From an uncultured Clostridia bacterium (GTDB lineage Bacteria; Bacillota; Clostridia; TANB77; CAG-508): a stretch of DNA of 33,681 bases. The notes beneath the pieces were generated by a model. It ran no database searches. It saw nothing but the letters and a program-made list of their open reading frames with translations, and was not told the DNA's origin. The translations under genes were made by a program, and so were the position numbers. The stretch is taken from assembly GCA_944392945.1 (NCBI GenBank), contig CALXYJ010000017.1:1-33681 (forward strand), in the 5' to 3' direction. Of this stretch, positions 1 through 8,654 are shown piece by piece (position 1 is the stretch's first letter; each line of letters opens with the position of its first letter).

Positions 1-28
1 TTTTTCTCTTGTTACTCGGTCTTTAATT

Positions 29-57
29 ATATTAACACATCACCTTTTTATTGTCAA
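29..57 (-). promoter_or_regulatory. Sigma-A promoter reading out of the left edge
   Basis: On the minus strand, TTGACA (57-52), a 17-base spacer and TAATAT (34-29) make a near-consensus housekeeping promoter. It lies beyond the ylmC stop and must serve a gene or RNA outside the window to the left. Confidence 0.7.
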
Positions 58-110
58 CATATTTTTTCATTTTTTTTGACTTTTTTCTTTAGTAAATTTT
101 ACTATCTATT

Positions 111-344
111 TTATATCTCAACTAGAATAACATCCTCTCCTATACATTTAACTTTATTCCATGGGATTACGAGTTCATTTCCAGCAGAAAATATATTTAT
201 AATCTTATTATTACCAGGTACAATAATTGATGTAATATTTCCGCTATCTAATTCAGCACATACATCTTGTACGAATCCTAATCTTTTACCATCATTTATA
301 TTTATAACTTCTTTATGTTTAAAATCCAATCCTTTTTTCTTCAT
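111..344 (-). CDS. ylmC: YlmC/YmxH-family PRC-barrel sporulation protein
   Basis: A 77-residue protein of the YlmC/YmxH family, small PRC-barrel proteins of spore formers whose molecular role is not settled. The opening pattern (Lys-rich start, then NINDGKRLGFVQDV) and the closing VIPWNKVKCIGEDVILV are typical of the family, and the length is full. The start ATG at 344 is preceded by AGAGGTGG on the minus strand. It follows sigG by 108 bases, the same order as in many Bacillota (sigE, sigG, then ylmC-type genes). I saw no clear promoter in the gap and no terminator after the stop; it may be read through from sigG. No signal peptide or membrane segment is visible. Confidence 0.88.
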   Translation of the reverse strand: MKKKGLDFKHKEVININDGKRLGFVQDVCAELDSGNITSIIVPGNNKIINIFSAGNELVIPWNKVKCIGEDVILVEI

Positions 345-452
345 ATTCTTCCACCTCTGAAATTTATTCTCCTACATAAAAAATATATAGGTACTCTTTT
401 CTTATATATATGAAAATTTAACCTATATAATAACTATTAATTTTATTATTCA

Positions 453-1226
453 TTAATTATATAATCTTTTAATATGACTTATTGCACTTTTTTCTAATCT
501 AGAAACTTGAGCTTGCGATATGCCTATCTCTTCAGCCACCTCCATTTGAGTTCTTCCGTCAAAAAATCTTTTATCTATTATCATTTTTTCTTTATCACTT
601 AACTTTTTCATTAATTCTGATATCGTTATACTTTCTGTCCATTTTTCATCAGTATTTTTATTATCGCTTACTTGATCAATTATAAAAATATTTTCTGTTC
701 CATCATTAAATACAGGTTCTTGTAAGGAAAGAGGATCCTGAATCGCACCTAAACTCAATGATATTTCTTCTGGTTCCGCTTCTAATTCTTTAGCTATCTC
801 TTCTATTGTTGGTTCTCTATTATTCTCCTTTAAAAATTTATTTTTAAATGCAATGCTTTTATATGCTAAATCTTTTATTGATCTACTTACTCTAATTGAA
901 TTATTATCTCTTAAATATCTTCTTATCTCTCCTATTATCATTGGAACCGCATACGTACTAAATTGCACATTTAAAGTAATGTCAAAATTATCAATAGCCT
1001 TTATTAAACCTATGCAACCTATTTGAAATAAATCATCTGCACTCTCTGCTCTTCCCGAAAATCTTTGTACTACACTCAATACTAATCTTAAATTGCCATT
1101 AATAAATTTTTCTCGTGCATCCTTATCACCATTTTTTATTTTTATCAGTAGTTCATTCTTTTCTTCATTTGACAATATAGGTAATTTCGTAGTATTAACT
1201 CCACATATCTCAACCTTATTAATCAA
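453..1226 (-). CDS. sigG: RNA polymerase sporulation sigma factor sigma-G
   Basis: Sigma-G, the late forespore sigma factor. The N terminus KVEICGVNTTKLPIL is the characteristic SigG opening. Region 2 (about residues 45-115, including DDLFQIGCIGLIKAIDNFD and the STYAVPMIIGEIRRYLRD stretch) and region 4 (about 210-255, EVAEEIGISQAQVSRLEKSA) are intact; total 257 residues, the usual length. The start is TTG at 1226, preceded by AAAGGAGG with good spacing. It lies 69 bases after sigE. A sigma-F-like promoter match sits in that gap, consistent with the known sigma-F control of this gene in Bacillus. Confidence 0.96.
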   Translation of the reverse strand: MINKVEICGVNTTKLPILSNEEKNELLIKIKNGDKDAREKFINGNLRLVLSVVQRFSGRAESADDLFQIGCIGLIKAIDNFDITLNVQFSTYAVPMIIGEIRRYLRDNNSIRVSRSIKDLAYKSIAFKNKFLKENNREPTIEEIAKELEAEPEEISLSLGAIQDPLSLQEPVFNDGTENIFIIDQVSDNKNTDEKWTESITISELMKKLSDKEKMIIDKRFFDGRTQMEVAEEIGISQAQVSRLEKSAISHIKRLYN

Positions 1227-1256
1227 ATAAAAACCTCCTTTGAAATTACTTTATCT

Positions 1257-1286
1257 TAAGTATTTCCAAATTTGGTTTTTTTATGC
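1257..1286 (-). promoter_or_regulatory. Candidate sigma-F promoter of sigG
   Basis: On the minus strand, GCATA (1286-1282) is followed after 14 bases by GGAAATACTTA (1267-1257). This fits the Bacillus sigma-F consensus GYATA and GGNNANAMTR, with a spacer about one base short. Sigma-F control of sigG is established in B. subtilis; the match here is my reading. Confidence 0.55.
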
Positions 1287-1295
1287 GTTTTATAA

Positions 1296-2030
1296 TTATC
1301 CGATCTTGCTAGAAATCTCTTTCTTCATTTTTCCAATTATCTTTTTTTCTAATCTTGATATATAACTTTGAGATATTCCAAGCATATCAGCAACTTCCTT
1401 TTGAGTCTTCTCGTCTCCTGTAGTGAACCCAAATCTAAGTTCCATTATACTTTTTTCTCTTTTATTTAATTTTTCTATAGACTCCCTTAAAAGTTTTCTA
1501 TCTATTTCATCTTCTATTCTCCTTGAAGTTACATCATTTTCTGTTCCCAATATATCAGAAAGTAAAAGTTCATTTCCATCTCCATCTTGATTTAATGGTT
1601 CATCAATAGATATTTCACTTTTTATTTTATTACTCCTTCTTAAATGCATTAAAATTTCGTTTTCTATACACCTTGATGCATATGTAGCTAGTTTAATTTT
1701 TTTATCTACTTTAAAAGTATTAACACCTTTCATAAGTCCAATCGTTCCTATTGAAATTAAATCTTCTAAGCCCACTCCAGTATTTTCAAACTTTTTAGCA
1801 ATATATACAACAAGTCTTAAATTTCTTTCAACTAGTATCTTTCTTGCTTCTTTTTCTCCTTTTTCTATTCTCTCTAAAACATCTTGCTCTTCTTCTGGTG
1901 TTAATGGTGGTGGTAAAGTTTGGCTACCTCCTATATAAAAAATTGGTAGATTTTCAATTTCTTCACTTTGATTTATGTATTTAGCATAAATTGTACTTAT
2001 ACTATTTTTTAATCTTTCTATTAGATTCAT
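1296..2030 (-). CDS. sigE: RNA polymerase sporulation sigma factor sigma-E (pro-protein)
   Basis: Pro-sigma-E, the early mother-cell sigma factor. I choose the ATG at 2030 (244 residues, MNLIERL) because AGGAGGAG stands just upstream; an in-frame start at 2048 lacks such a site. The pro-region ends near [13 protein letters not shown] (about residues 31-43), matching the known cleavage neighbourhood for SpoIIGA. Region 2 ([41 protein letters not shown]) and region 4 ([21 protein letters not shown]) are complete. The start lies inside the 3' end of spoIIGA, so the protease and its substrate are translationally coupled. Confidence 0.96.
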   Translation of the reverse strand: MNLIERLKNSISTIYAKYINQSEEIENLPIFYIGGSQTLPPPLTPEEEQDVLERIEKGEKEARKILVERNLRLVVYIAKKFENTGVGLEDLISIGTIGLMKGVNTFKVDKKIKLATYASRCIENEILMHLRRSNKIKSEISIDEPLNQDGDGNELLLSDILGTENDVTSRRIEDEIDRKLLRESIEKLNKREKSIMELRFGFTTGDEKTQKEVADMLGISQSYISRLEKKIIGKMKKEISSKIG

Positions 2031-2892
2031 AATTACACTCCTCCTCATATAGTAAATCTATTCCGATTAGTGCATCATATCTTCTTGTTTTTGAAAATTC
2101 CTTCTCATATATCCCAATAATTACATCTTTTATCTCATTATTATTTATAACAATTTTATCCGACTTTATACCTATTAAAATTCCATGTTCATTCCCTAAT
2201 GAATTAAATGGAATTAGTTTTATCCTTTTAGTTATTAGTTTTCCAATTTTATCACCTCCTAAAATCAAATTTATATTATCTAGTATTTCTTCAGGAATTA
2301 TGCTTTTTAAGCTCCTTTTTGTTGCAATCATAACTGGTTTATTGCTTAATGGATCTTTCAACATATTTCCCGTATCTAATAATGCTTTTAGCTTTTCTTT
2401 TTTATCTTCTATATAAATTTCCACATCAAAAAATATATCTTTTTTAGATATTCTATTTTTCAAATTATTTATAGTGGCCATTATAAGTATTATTCCAACA
2501 ACAGTCCCAAGTCCAGAAATCAAAATTGGAAAACTTATTATTGGTAAGTTATTTAACTCGCTAATTTTATAGTCTTGTATTAAATATGAAATTGCTATCG
2601 CACTTCCTCCTGCAGTAATAGAAATTAAATAAAATAATATTATTGTTTCTAAAAATCTTTTTTTATTTTTAGTAGGATAAATAATGGCAATCATTAACAC
2701 AGATAAAATTATTTTCATTATAAAATTATTATTTATTTTTATTGATATTACAGCATATAAACTTCCTAGGGCACTAGAAATTAAAATTCTAACAATTGAG
2801 ATTTTTACCTTTCTTATTAAAAGAGTTACATATAAGATTACAGAATTAATAATTAAATTTTCTATAAATACTACATCTGCATATACAATCAA
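2002..2892 (-). CDS. spoIIGA: Sigma-E processing aspartic protease SpoIIGA
   Basis: Membrane protease that removes the pro-sequence of sigma-E at the sporulation septum. The N-terminal half (about residues 1-145) is a run of five hydrophobic segments; the C-terminal half carries the aspartic protease motif LLDTGNML with Asp near residue 173, and ends with a conserved [10 protein letters not shown] stretch. I prefer a TTG start at 2892 because GAGGTGG lies 5 bases upstream and the protein then begins M-IVYADVVF, the usual SpoIIGA opening; an ATG at 2913 has no good ribosome site. Length about 296 residues, normal. The promoter is not obvious: a sequence resembling ATGACA and TAGAAT with a 21-base spacer is present upstream. 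Confidence 0.93.
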   Translation of the reverse strand: MIVYADVVFIENLIINSVILYVTLLIRKVKISIVRILISSALGSLYAVISIKINNNFIMKIILSVLMIAIIYPTKNKKRFLETIILFYLISITAGGSAIAISYLIQDYKISELNNLPIISFPILISGLGTVVGIILIMATINNLKNRISKKDIFFDVEIYIEDKKEKLKALLDTGNMLKDPLSNKPVMIATKRSLKSIIPEEILDNINLILGGDKIGKLITKRIKLIPFNSLGNEHGILIGIKSDKIVINNNEIKDVIIGIYEKEFSKTRRYDALIGIDLLYEEECNYESNRKIKK

Positions 2893-2956
2893 TATGTCCA
2901 CCTCGAATAACATTCTATTACTTTTTGTGTTAAAAGTATGTCATTTCTTAGTGCAG

Positions 2957-2991
2957 AAAAAAAGAAATAATCTACTACATTCGATTATTTC
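2957..2991 (-). terminator. Intrinsic terminator after ftsZ
   Basis: A 9-bp perfect stem, GAAATAATC (2964-2972) against GATTATTTC (2983-2991), is followed on the minus strand by seven T (A run 2957-2963). It separates ftsZ from spoIIGA; a T-rich run on the other side means it could work in both directions. Confidence 0.8.
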
Positions 2992-3035
2992 TCTTTTTTA
3001 ATATTTAATAATATTCTATTTTGACACTGATTTAT

Positions 3036-4142
3036 CTATTTTTGTTTCTTTCTTAAGAAAGATGGTATATCTAAATCATTTGAATTTGAACTATTGTCAG
3101 AACTTGTTGGAATTGAGCTAATTTTCTTATCCCATGCTTTAGATACTAAATTGTCTACATTCATATTAGGCATATTTTTATCTTTTTCAAATTCTGTAGC
3201 AATAACTGTAATTGTAATCTCATCTTTCATATCTGGATCGATTACAGCACCAAATATAATATTAGCTTCTGGATCAACACTTCTTTGTACTAATTCTGCA
3301 GCTGTATTAACTTCATGTAAACCTAAATCTGGTCCACCTGTAATGTTAATAATAACACCTCTTGCTCCTTCTATTGATGTCTCTAATAATGGACTTTCTG
3401 TAGCTTGTTTTGCGGCATCTTCTGCTCTATTTTCTCCAGATGCTCTACCAATTCCCATATGTGCCATTCCTGTATTTAACATAATTGTCTTTACATCTGC
3501 AAAATCCAAGTTAACAAGTCCTGGAACAGCAATTAGATCAGAAATACCTTGAACACCTTGTCTTAATATTTCATCAGCCATTCTAAAAGCTTCTACTATA
3601 GATGTTTTTCTATCTATTATTTGTAATAATTTATCATTTGGTATAACTACCAATGTATCTACTTTACTTTTTAAGCTCTCTATTCCTCTATCTGCTTGAG
3701 ATAATCTTTTTTTACCTTCAAAAGTAAATGGTTTTGTAACAACACCAATTGTTAAAATTCCCATTTCTTTTGCGATTCCAGCAACTATAGGTGCTGCACC
3801 TGTTCCAGTTCCTCCACCCATTCCTGCTGTAACAAAAACCATATCTGCTCCTCTTAAAGCTTCTGATATCTCTGATTTACTTTCTTCTGCTGATTGTGCT
3901 CCAATATCTGGATTAGCTCCTGCTCCTAAACCTCTTGTAATTTTTTCTCCGATTTGAATCTTAGTTCCTGCTTTTGACATTTGAAGAGCTTGTCTATCTG
4001 TGTTAACAGATATAAATTCTACTCCTCTAATTCCACAATCAACCATTCTATTGACAGCATTATTTCCAGCTCCACCTACACCTATTACCTTAATAGTAGC
4101 TGTTCCATCTAACATTTTTTCATTTTCGTCAAAGTCCATCAT
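3036..4142 (-). CDS. ftsZ: Cell division GTPase FtsZ
   Basis: Tubulin-like GTPase forming the Z ring. The ATG at 4142 ([10 protein letters not shown]) is preferred because GGGAGG lies just upstream; the in-frame start at 4160 falls in the wrong place. Visible features are the N-terminal [15 protein letters not shown] nucleotide-binding loop, the tubulin signature [10 protein letters not shown] (about residues 109-118), the T7 loop [11 protein letters not shown], and the C-terminal anchor peptide [11 protein letters not shown] that binds FtsA. Length 368 residues, usual. It follows ftsA by 47 bases and is closed by a terminator, so ftsA-ftsZ form a two-gene unit. Confidence 0.98.
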   Translation of the reverse strand: MMDFDENEKMLDGTATIKVIGVGGAGNNAVNRMVDCGIRGVEFISVNTDRQALQMSKAGTKIQIGEKITRGLGAGANPDIGAQSAEESKSEISEALRGADMVFVTAGMGGGTGTGAAPIVAGIAKEMGILTIGVVTKPFTFEGKKRLSQADRGIESLKSKVDTLVVIPNDKLLQIIDRKTSIVEAFRMADEILRQGVQGISDLIAVPGLVNLDFADVKTIMLNTGMAHMGIGRASGENRAEDAAKQATESPLLETSIEGARGVIINITGGPDLGLHEVNTAAELVQRSVDPEANIIFGAVIDPDMKDEITITVIATEFEKDKNMPNMNVDNLVSKAWDKKISSIPTSSDNSSNSNDLDIPSFLRKKQK

Positions 4143-4189
4143 AAAGTTCTTTCCTCCCAATCTTTTTATTTTTATTATTAATCACTATA

Positions 4190-5419
4190 TTAAGAATAGA
4201 AAAATTCCTTTATTCTTTCTAATAAAGTTCTAAAAAATCCTTCTTCTGATTTAGCATCTATACTACTTGAAACAGTTTTTGTAAATGGTCTTGATGCTAT
4301 ATATCTAACTAATGCATAAGCAACTCTAAATGTTGGCTTTACTGTACTTATTAATCTTCCTGTAGCAATCTTCACTGGTATATTTAAATTTATCTTTCCT
4401 GCTACATCACATTTATTTATATTTGTAATTCCTTGTCCTGTTAATACCACATTATTTATTCTAGATTTAATTCCTTGATTTGTAATATCTTTATTTACTA
4501 AAGAAAAAATTTCTTCAATTCTTGCTTCTATAATCTCAATAAGTTCAGAACTTTTAATAGTTTTATTTCTATTTTCACCTTTAAAAGTATTTAATAAAAT
4601 ATCATTATCATTATCTATAAATGATTTTAATGCCAAACCATATTGCTTTTTTAACTTATCAGCTTCTTCTTCTGAAATATTTAGTACTAATGCTATATCA
4701 TTTGTTATACTATTACCTCCTAATGGTACAGTATTTGTATAAATATACGAAGAACCTTCAAAAACTCCAATATCTGTGCTTCCTGCCCCCATGTCTAATA
4801 TCATAACATTATCATGTAATTCATTATTATCTAAAACTAAATTTCTTTGAGCTAATGTTGTTGGTACTAATCCATCAACATCTATTCCAGCTTTTTTAAA
4901 TATAGATGAAATTTGTCTTACATATTCTTTATCTGCTAATATAATTTGAGCTTTTAGTGTAAATGTTGAACTTAAACTTCCTACAGGATCCTCTGTAACT
5001 TTTCCATTATCTAATATAAATTTATCTGGCACAATATCTATTGATACTTTTCCTTCTGGAATATCTATATCTTTAGCTTGCATTATTGCTGTTTGAACAT
5101 CTCTTAATGATATTCCTGAATATTTGTCTCTAGCCTCTTTTGTAATACTATTTTGTACAATTGTTGCATATTTACCAGGAATTGTAACATATGCTGAATT
5201 TACTCTTAATCCAGATTCATCTTCTATTTTATCTATTATTTTTATTAAGCTATTTGAAACTTCTTCCTCATTGATTATTTTTGTTTTTTTAATCCCCGAA
5301 CATTTTTGTGAACTACTACAAATAATTTCTATTTGATTGAAATTATTTACTTCACCCACAACCGCTGCAATTTTTGAAGTTCCAATATCTATTCCAACGA
5401 TTATATCTCCTATTGCCAA
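4190..5419 (-). CDS. ftsA: Cell division protein FtsA
   Basis: Actin-like ATPase that tethers FtsZ to the membrane. The opening IIVGIDIGTSKIAAVVGE is the phosphate-1 motif, MILDMGAGSTDIGVF (about residue 208) is phosphate-2, and NVVLTGQGITNI belongs to the adenosine motif. The SHS2 insertion domain lies near residues 85-165. The C terminus, RTLLERIKEFFYS, looks like the amphipathic membrane-targeting helix. Length 409 residues, normal. The start is TTG at 5419 with GGAGGAGA upstream. A strong promoter lies at 5462-5490. Confidence 0.96.
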   Translation of the reverse strand: MAIGDIIVGIDIGTSKIAAVVGEVNNFNQIEIICSSSQKCSGIKKTKIINEEEVSNSLIKIIDKIEDESGLRVNSAYVTIPGKYATIVQNSITKEARDKYSGISLRDVQTAIMQAKDIDIPEGKVSIDIVPDKFILDNGKVTEDPVGSLSSTFTLKAQIILADKEYVRQISSIFKKAGIDVDGLVPTTLAQRNLVLDNNELHDNVMILDMGAGSTDIGVFEGSSYIYTNTVPLGGNSITNDIALVLNISEEEADKLKKQYGLALKSFIDNDNDILLNTFKGENRNKTIKSSELIEIIEARIEEIFSLVNKDITNQGIKSRINNVVLTGQGITNINKCDVAGKINLNIPVKIATGRLISTVKPTFRVAYALVRYIASRPFTKTVSSSIDAKSEEGFFRTLLERIKEFFYS

Positions 5420-5461
5420 GTTAGGTCTCCTCCAATTTATCTATCTCTTTTAACTAGTGAT

Positions 5462-5490
5462 AGAATATTATATTTTAAATAAAATGTCAA
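5462..5490 (-). promoter_or_regulatory. Sigma-A promoter of ftsA-ftsZ
   Basis: Minus strand: consensus TTGACA (5490-5485), 17-base spacer, TATTCT (5467-5462). It lies about 45 bases upstream of the ftsA start and makes ftsA-ftsZ independent of the murA operon. Confidence 0.75.
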
Positions 5491-5580
5491 GAGTTGTTGT
5501 TATATTTTTGTAACCTTTTTGTAATAAAGGTGTAATAATATATTTTTACTTTTTAAGACATTTTTCGCCATAAATAATAA

Positions 5581-5610
5581 TTAATAAAAGGACTAATGTC
5601 CTTTTATTAA
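5581..5610 (-). terminator. Inverted repeat after sbp, probable terminator
   Basis: A perfect 13-bp stem, TTAATAAAAGGAC (5581-5593) and GTCCTTTTATTAA (5598-5610), with loop TAAT. The minus-strand tail is T-rich but broken by A. It stands between sbp and the ftsA promoter and most likely ends the murA-to-sbp operon. Confidence 0.65.
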
Positions 5611-5661
5611 TATTCTATTTATTTTTCAGTTCTCCTTCTATAAATTAGGCTTTTTTCTAAT

Positions 5662-6045
5662 TTATACATTTTTTATTTCTTTTTCCTTTTTCTTTTTTTC
5701 AACCCAATTAGTCCATTTTTCTATGTAATATCTACGTATTATGGCTAAATCAATAAATATTCTTCCCACAAAAACCACTATAGCTGCAAGCGCTATATCT
5801 ACATTTAATTTATTTCCTAAAAATGTTAGCAAAACTGCAGTAATACTATTTATAAAAAATCCTGATACAAATACTTTCATATCAAAATTTTTTTGCACTA
5901 CAGATTTTATTCCTCCAAAAACTGAATCTAATGCAGCCATTATTCCAATTGCTAAATATCCTGACATTGAATATGGTATTAATGGCGAATTTAAACCTAA
6001 TATCGCACCTATTATACATCCAATTAAAATAGCTATTAAAACCAA
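5662..6045 (-). CDS. sbp: Small basic protein (DUF1290), membrane
   Basis: A 127-residue member of the DUF1290 small basic protein family found next to ftsA/ftsZ in many Bacillota. Four hydrophobic segments are visible (about residues 3-20, 28-45, 58-78 and 83-104), with a Lys-rich cytoplasmic tail (EKKKKEKEIKNV). SGYLAIGIMAALDSVFGG is the conserved core. The start is TTG at 6045 with AGGAGGTA upstream. It follows the second DUF881 gene by 16 bases and is the last gene of the murA operon. Molecular function is not established. Confidence 0.9.
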   Translation of the reverse strand: MVLIAILIGCIIGAILGLNSPLIPYSMSGYLAIGIMAALDSVFGGIKSVVQKNFDMKVFVSGFFINSITAVLLTFLGNKLNVDIALAAIVVFVGRIFIDLAIIRRYYIEKWTNWVEKKKKEKEIKNV

Positions 6046-6061
6046 TTTAATACCTCCTCTT

Positions 6062-6760
6062 CTATTCTATATTAATATCTTCACTTATTTCAAAATCACC
6101 ATCATATTTTAATATTTTAATTTCGTTTTCTTCTGTAATTGAAATTGATTTTCCTTTTGTGTTCATATCATCTGCAAAACCGCCCTTAGCAGTTATACCA
6201 CTCTCTAAATATTTTTGATTTCCGATTACTTTAATTGTAAATGGTGAAGATAATCTTGTGCCATTTACTACAATATATGAATCAACATCTGCAAATTCTG
6301 TTAGATTAGTTACTCTTTGTCCATTTACCGAAATTGCTTCTGCTTCAGCAGTTTTTAATTCATTCATTAAATTAATTAAATCTTCTGCAACAACAGCATT
6401 TTCTCCATCAGATAAATTAATTATAATTCCTGCACCTTCAACATCTGTTTTTCCTAAATATAGTTCTGCCTGCTGTAATTCCTTATCAATTAATTCTGAA
6501 GATGCTTGAGTATCATTAATTTTATTTTTGTATTCTTCTAAATTAGCTTGTGCTTGTGAAAGTTGATTTGCTGTATCTTCATATCTACTCTGCCAATTAT
6601 TTAATTCTTCTCTTAATTCGCTTTCTCTTTTAGTTCTTAATGATGTAATATCAGTCTCATTAACAACTTTAAATTGCATAAACATTATATAAATTAATAT
6701 AAAACACATTATACCAATCGTTATAGTCATTGTAATTTTACCTTTTTTTATTTCTTTCAA
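6062..6760 (-). CDS. DUF881 family membrane-anchored division-cluster protein, copy 2
   Basis: A bitopic DUF881 protein: one N-terminal membrane segment (about residues 10-28), a coiled-coil stretch (about 42-90, LREELNNWQSRYEDTANQL and on), then an extracytoplasmic domain with AEAISVNGQRVTNLTEFADVDSYIVVNGTRLSSPFTIKVIG, the family core. The start is uncertain. A GTG at 6772 overlaps the AGGAGGT ribosome site, so I prefer the TTG at 6760, 10 bases after that site; an ATG 30 bases further in is also possible. Proteins of this family commonly sit beside sbp and ftsA; their role is unknown. Confidence 0.85.
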   Translation of the reverse strand: MKEIKKGKITMTITIGIMCFILIYIMFMQFKVVNETDITSLRTKRESELREELNNWQSRYEDTANQLSQAQANLEEYKNKINDTQASSELIDKELQQAELYLGKTDVEGAGIIINLSDGENAVVAEDLINLMNELKTAEAEAISVNGQRVTNLTEFADVDSYIVVNGTRLSSPFTIKVIGNQKYLESGITAKGGFADDMNTKGKSISITEENEIKILKYDGDFEISEDINIE

Positions 6761-6775
6761 GATTATTTTCACCTC

Positions 6776-7516
6776 CTATTTAGATTCTTGTGCATATTTA
6801 AAACTAATAGCTCCATTGTATTTTTCTACAGTTAAATTACTTTGAGGTTTTACTGTAATATCCAAACCATACTCATTTCTTAAATAATCTATGTATCCAC
6901 CTGGTCTTTCTAAAGTTTCAAAACTTCCTCCTACAGCTTTAATTATAAAAGGTGTTCCTACGATTTCTCCATTTACTCTTGTAATATTTCCTGCACAATT
7001 TATTGAGGTTGTAGGTATAAGTCTTTGCCCATTAATTGAAATTGCTATAGCTCCAGCATTTTTTAGTTCATTAACTATATCTAATAAATCTATTTCATGA
7101 ACTAAGTAATCACTAATATTTTCTCCTACTCCTATTGAAGAAACACTTGCATTTTGATTATCTCTCATGGTGATTACTACACCATTTCCTGTAACTTCAT
7201 TTAAACCTAATATTGCATTATCCTTTTTTAACTCTTCTTCTTTTTGGCCTGCTGTACTATCATTTTCTGTTACTTTAGATCTATATTTTTCTAGCTCTTT
7301 ATTTACTTTTTCTAACTCCTCAAAAGCATTATCATATTTTTCTTTACTTTTTAATACTTCATCTCTTAAAGCATTATCTGCATAGCTAGGATCAGAAATA
7401 TTAACATTGTTTTGCACTGTTCTTATTTGAAGAACAATCCCAAACGTTAGTAATACACATAATATTCCGATTACTACACTAATGCTTATATTCTTCTTGT
7501 TATATTTAATTTTCAA
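6776..7516 (-). CDS. DUF881 family membrane-anchored division-cluster protein, copy 1
   Basis: A 246-residue DUF881 paralogue of its downstream neighbour. One membrane segment (about residues 10-29), a Lys/Glu coiled coil (about 50-95), then the domain with NGVVITMRDNQNA, GAIAISINGQRLIPTTSINCAGNITRVNG and a C-terminal YGLDITVKPQSNLTVEKYNG. Start TTG at 7516 with GGAGGAG 4 bases upstream. It is 12 bases after ftsQ and its stop overlaps the ribosome site of the next gene, so the four genes are tightly coupled. Confidence 0.88.
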   Translation of the reverse strand: MKIKYNKKNISISVVIGILCVLLTFGIVLQIRTVQNNVNISDPSYADNALRDEVLKSKEKYDNAFEELEKVNKELEKYRSKVTENDSTAGQKEEELKKDNAILGLNEVTGNGVVITMRDNQNASVSSIGVGENISDYLVHEIDLLDIVNELKNAGAIAISINGQRLIPTTSINCAGNITRVNGEIVGTPFIIKAVGGSFETLERPGGYIDYLRNEYGLDITVKPQSNLTVEKYNGAISFKYAQESK

Positions 7517-7528
7517 AATACTCCTCCT

Positions 7529-8653
7529 TTATACTTTTTCTCTGAAAAACATTTTATTTAAATCATTAATAAATACTTCTCCATTTTTTCCTTCTTCTCT
7601 TGTTAGTATCTCTTTTAAAATTAACATTTTATCATTTATATTTGTATCATCACCTAAGTATGCTATTTTGCCTTTTGTTGGCATTTCTATTTTATAATCT
7701 TTGCTATCTGAAATATCTACATATGTAATTATATCATAAATACCATTATTCTGTGCTGCTCTTAAAAATTTTTCCACTGTAATTAATTTTTCACAATCTT
7801 CGTCTGTTAATTTATTTCCTGGCTGTAAATTTTCTTGTAATGTTCCATATCTTCTTATTATTGGTAAATTAGCATTTACATCTGAAATTTCCAGAATATA
7901 TCCATCTTTATCTATATATATATATGCATTTCCATATTCCAATTGATATTTTGTCTCTCTTTCTGTTATTGTTATTTCTACTGTATTTGGAAGTTTTCTT
8001 TTTATATTCACAGTATCAACATAAGCATTTTCTTTTACATTTTCTTCAACTTCTTTAGAAGAAAAACGAAATATATTTTCATCTATAGTTAATTGTGACA
8101 AACTTTTTATTTCTTCTGAATTTATTTTATTATTTCCTTGTACACTTACTTCTTTTATGTTAAATACTGGTGAAATAAATAAAAATAAGAATACTCCAAC
8201 AATTATCGCAATAAGCAATAAGATCTTTAAGAAAAATTTAACTATTTTAAATCTTCTTTCTCGTCTTTGCTTCCTTTTTCTTTCTTCTTCATATGATATA
8301 CGTTTTACATTTTTTTTGGAAGGTTGTCCTTTTTTAGGTGGTTGTGAATTTCTTATATCATAATCTGTTACGTCAAATTTATTTCTATTATCATATTTTA
8401 CTTCTCTTTTCTTGGTCGTCCTTTTTTTGTTTTTACTAACCTGTTTTTTTCCATTTTTGTTTTCTGTTTTTGGTAATACTGTAACTCCTATAACTATTTC
8501 ATTATCTATATTAAACATATCATCATTTATTGGTTCAGGATTTACCTTTTTTATTTTCTTTTTAGGGTGCTTTTTTTTATTTTGCACCCTTTTATCTTTA
8601 TTATCTTTACTTAAATAATAGAAATCCAAATCTTCTTTTTTCTTCTTTTTCAC
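7529..8653 (-). CDS. ftsQ: Cell division protein FtsQ/DivIB
   Basis: Bitopic divisome protein that bridges FtsL/FtsB-type partners outside the membrane. One membrane segment near residues 138-160 is followed by a POTRA domain (FNIKEVSVQGNNKINSEEI) and the FtsQ beta domain (VNIKRKLPNTVEITITERE). Unusually, about 137 residues precede the membrane segment and are rich in Lys and Arg, with many KKKKK-type runs. I choose GTG at 8653 because AAGGTGAG stands just upstream; earlier in-frame GTG codons exist. The start overlaps the murA stop by a few bases, indicating translational coupling. Confidence 0.9.
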   Translation of the reverse strand: MKKKKKEDLDFYYLSKDNKDKRVQNKKKHPKKKIKKVNPEPINDDMFNIDNEIVIGVTVLPKTENKNGKKQVSKNKKRTTKKREVKYDNRNKFDVTDYDIRNSQPPKKGQPSKKNVKRISYEEERKRKQRRERRFKIVKFFLKILLLIAIIVGVFLFLFISPVFNIKEVSVQGNNKINSEEIKSLSQLTIDENIFRFSSKEVEENVKENAYVDTVNIKRKLPNTVEITITERETKYQLEYGNAYIYIDKDGYILEISDVNANLPIIRRYGTLQENLQPGNKLTDEDCEKLITVEKFLRAAQNNGIYDIITYVDISDSKDYKIEMPTKGKIAYLGDDTNINDKMLILKEILTREEGKNGEVFINDLNKMFFREKV

Positions 8654-8654
8654 A

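Noticed and set aside
5513..5531. Inverted repeat ACCTTT/AAAGGT upstream of the ftsA promoter
   Set aside because: Six pairs with a seven-base gap in AT-rich sequence is within what chance produces; no further support.
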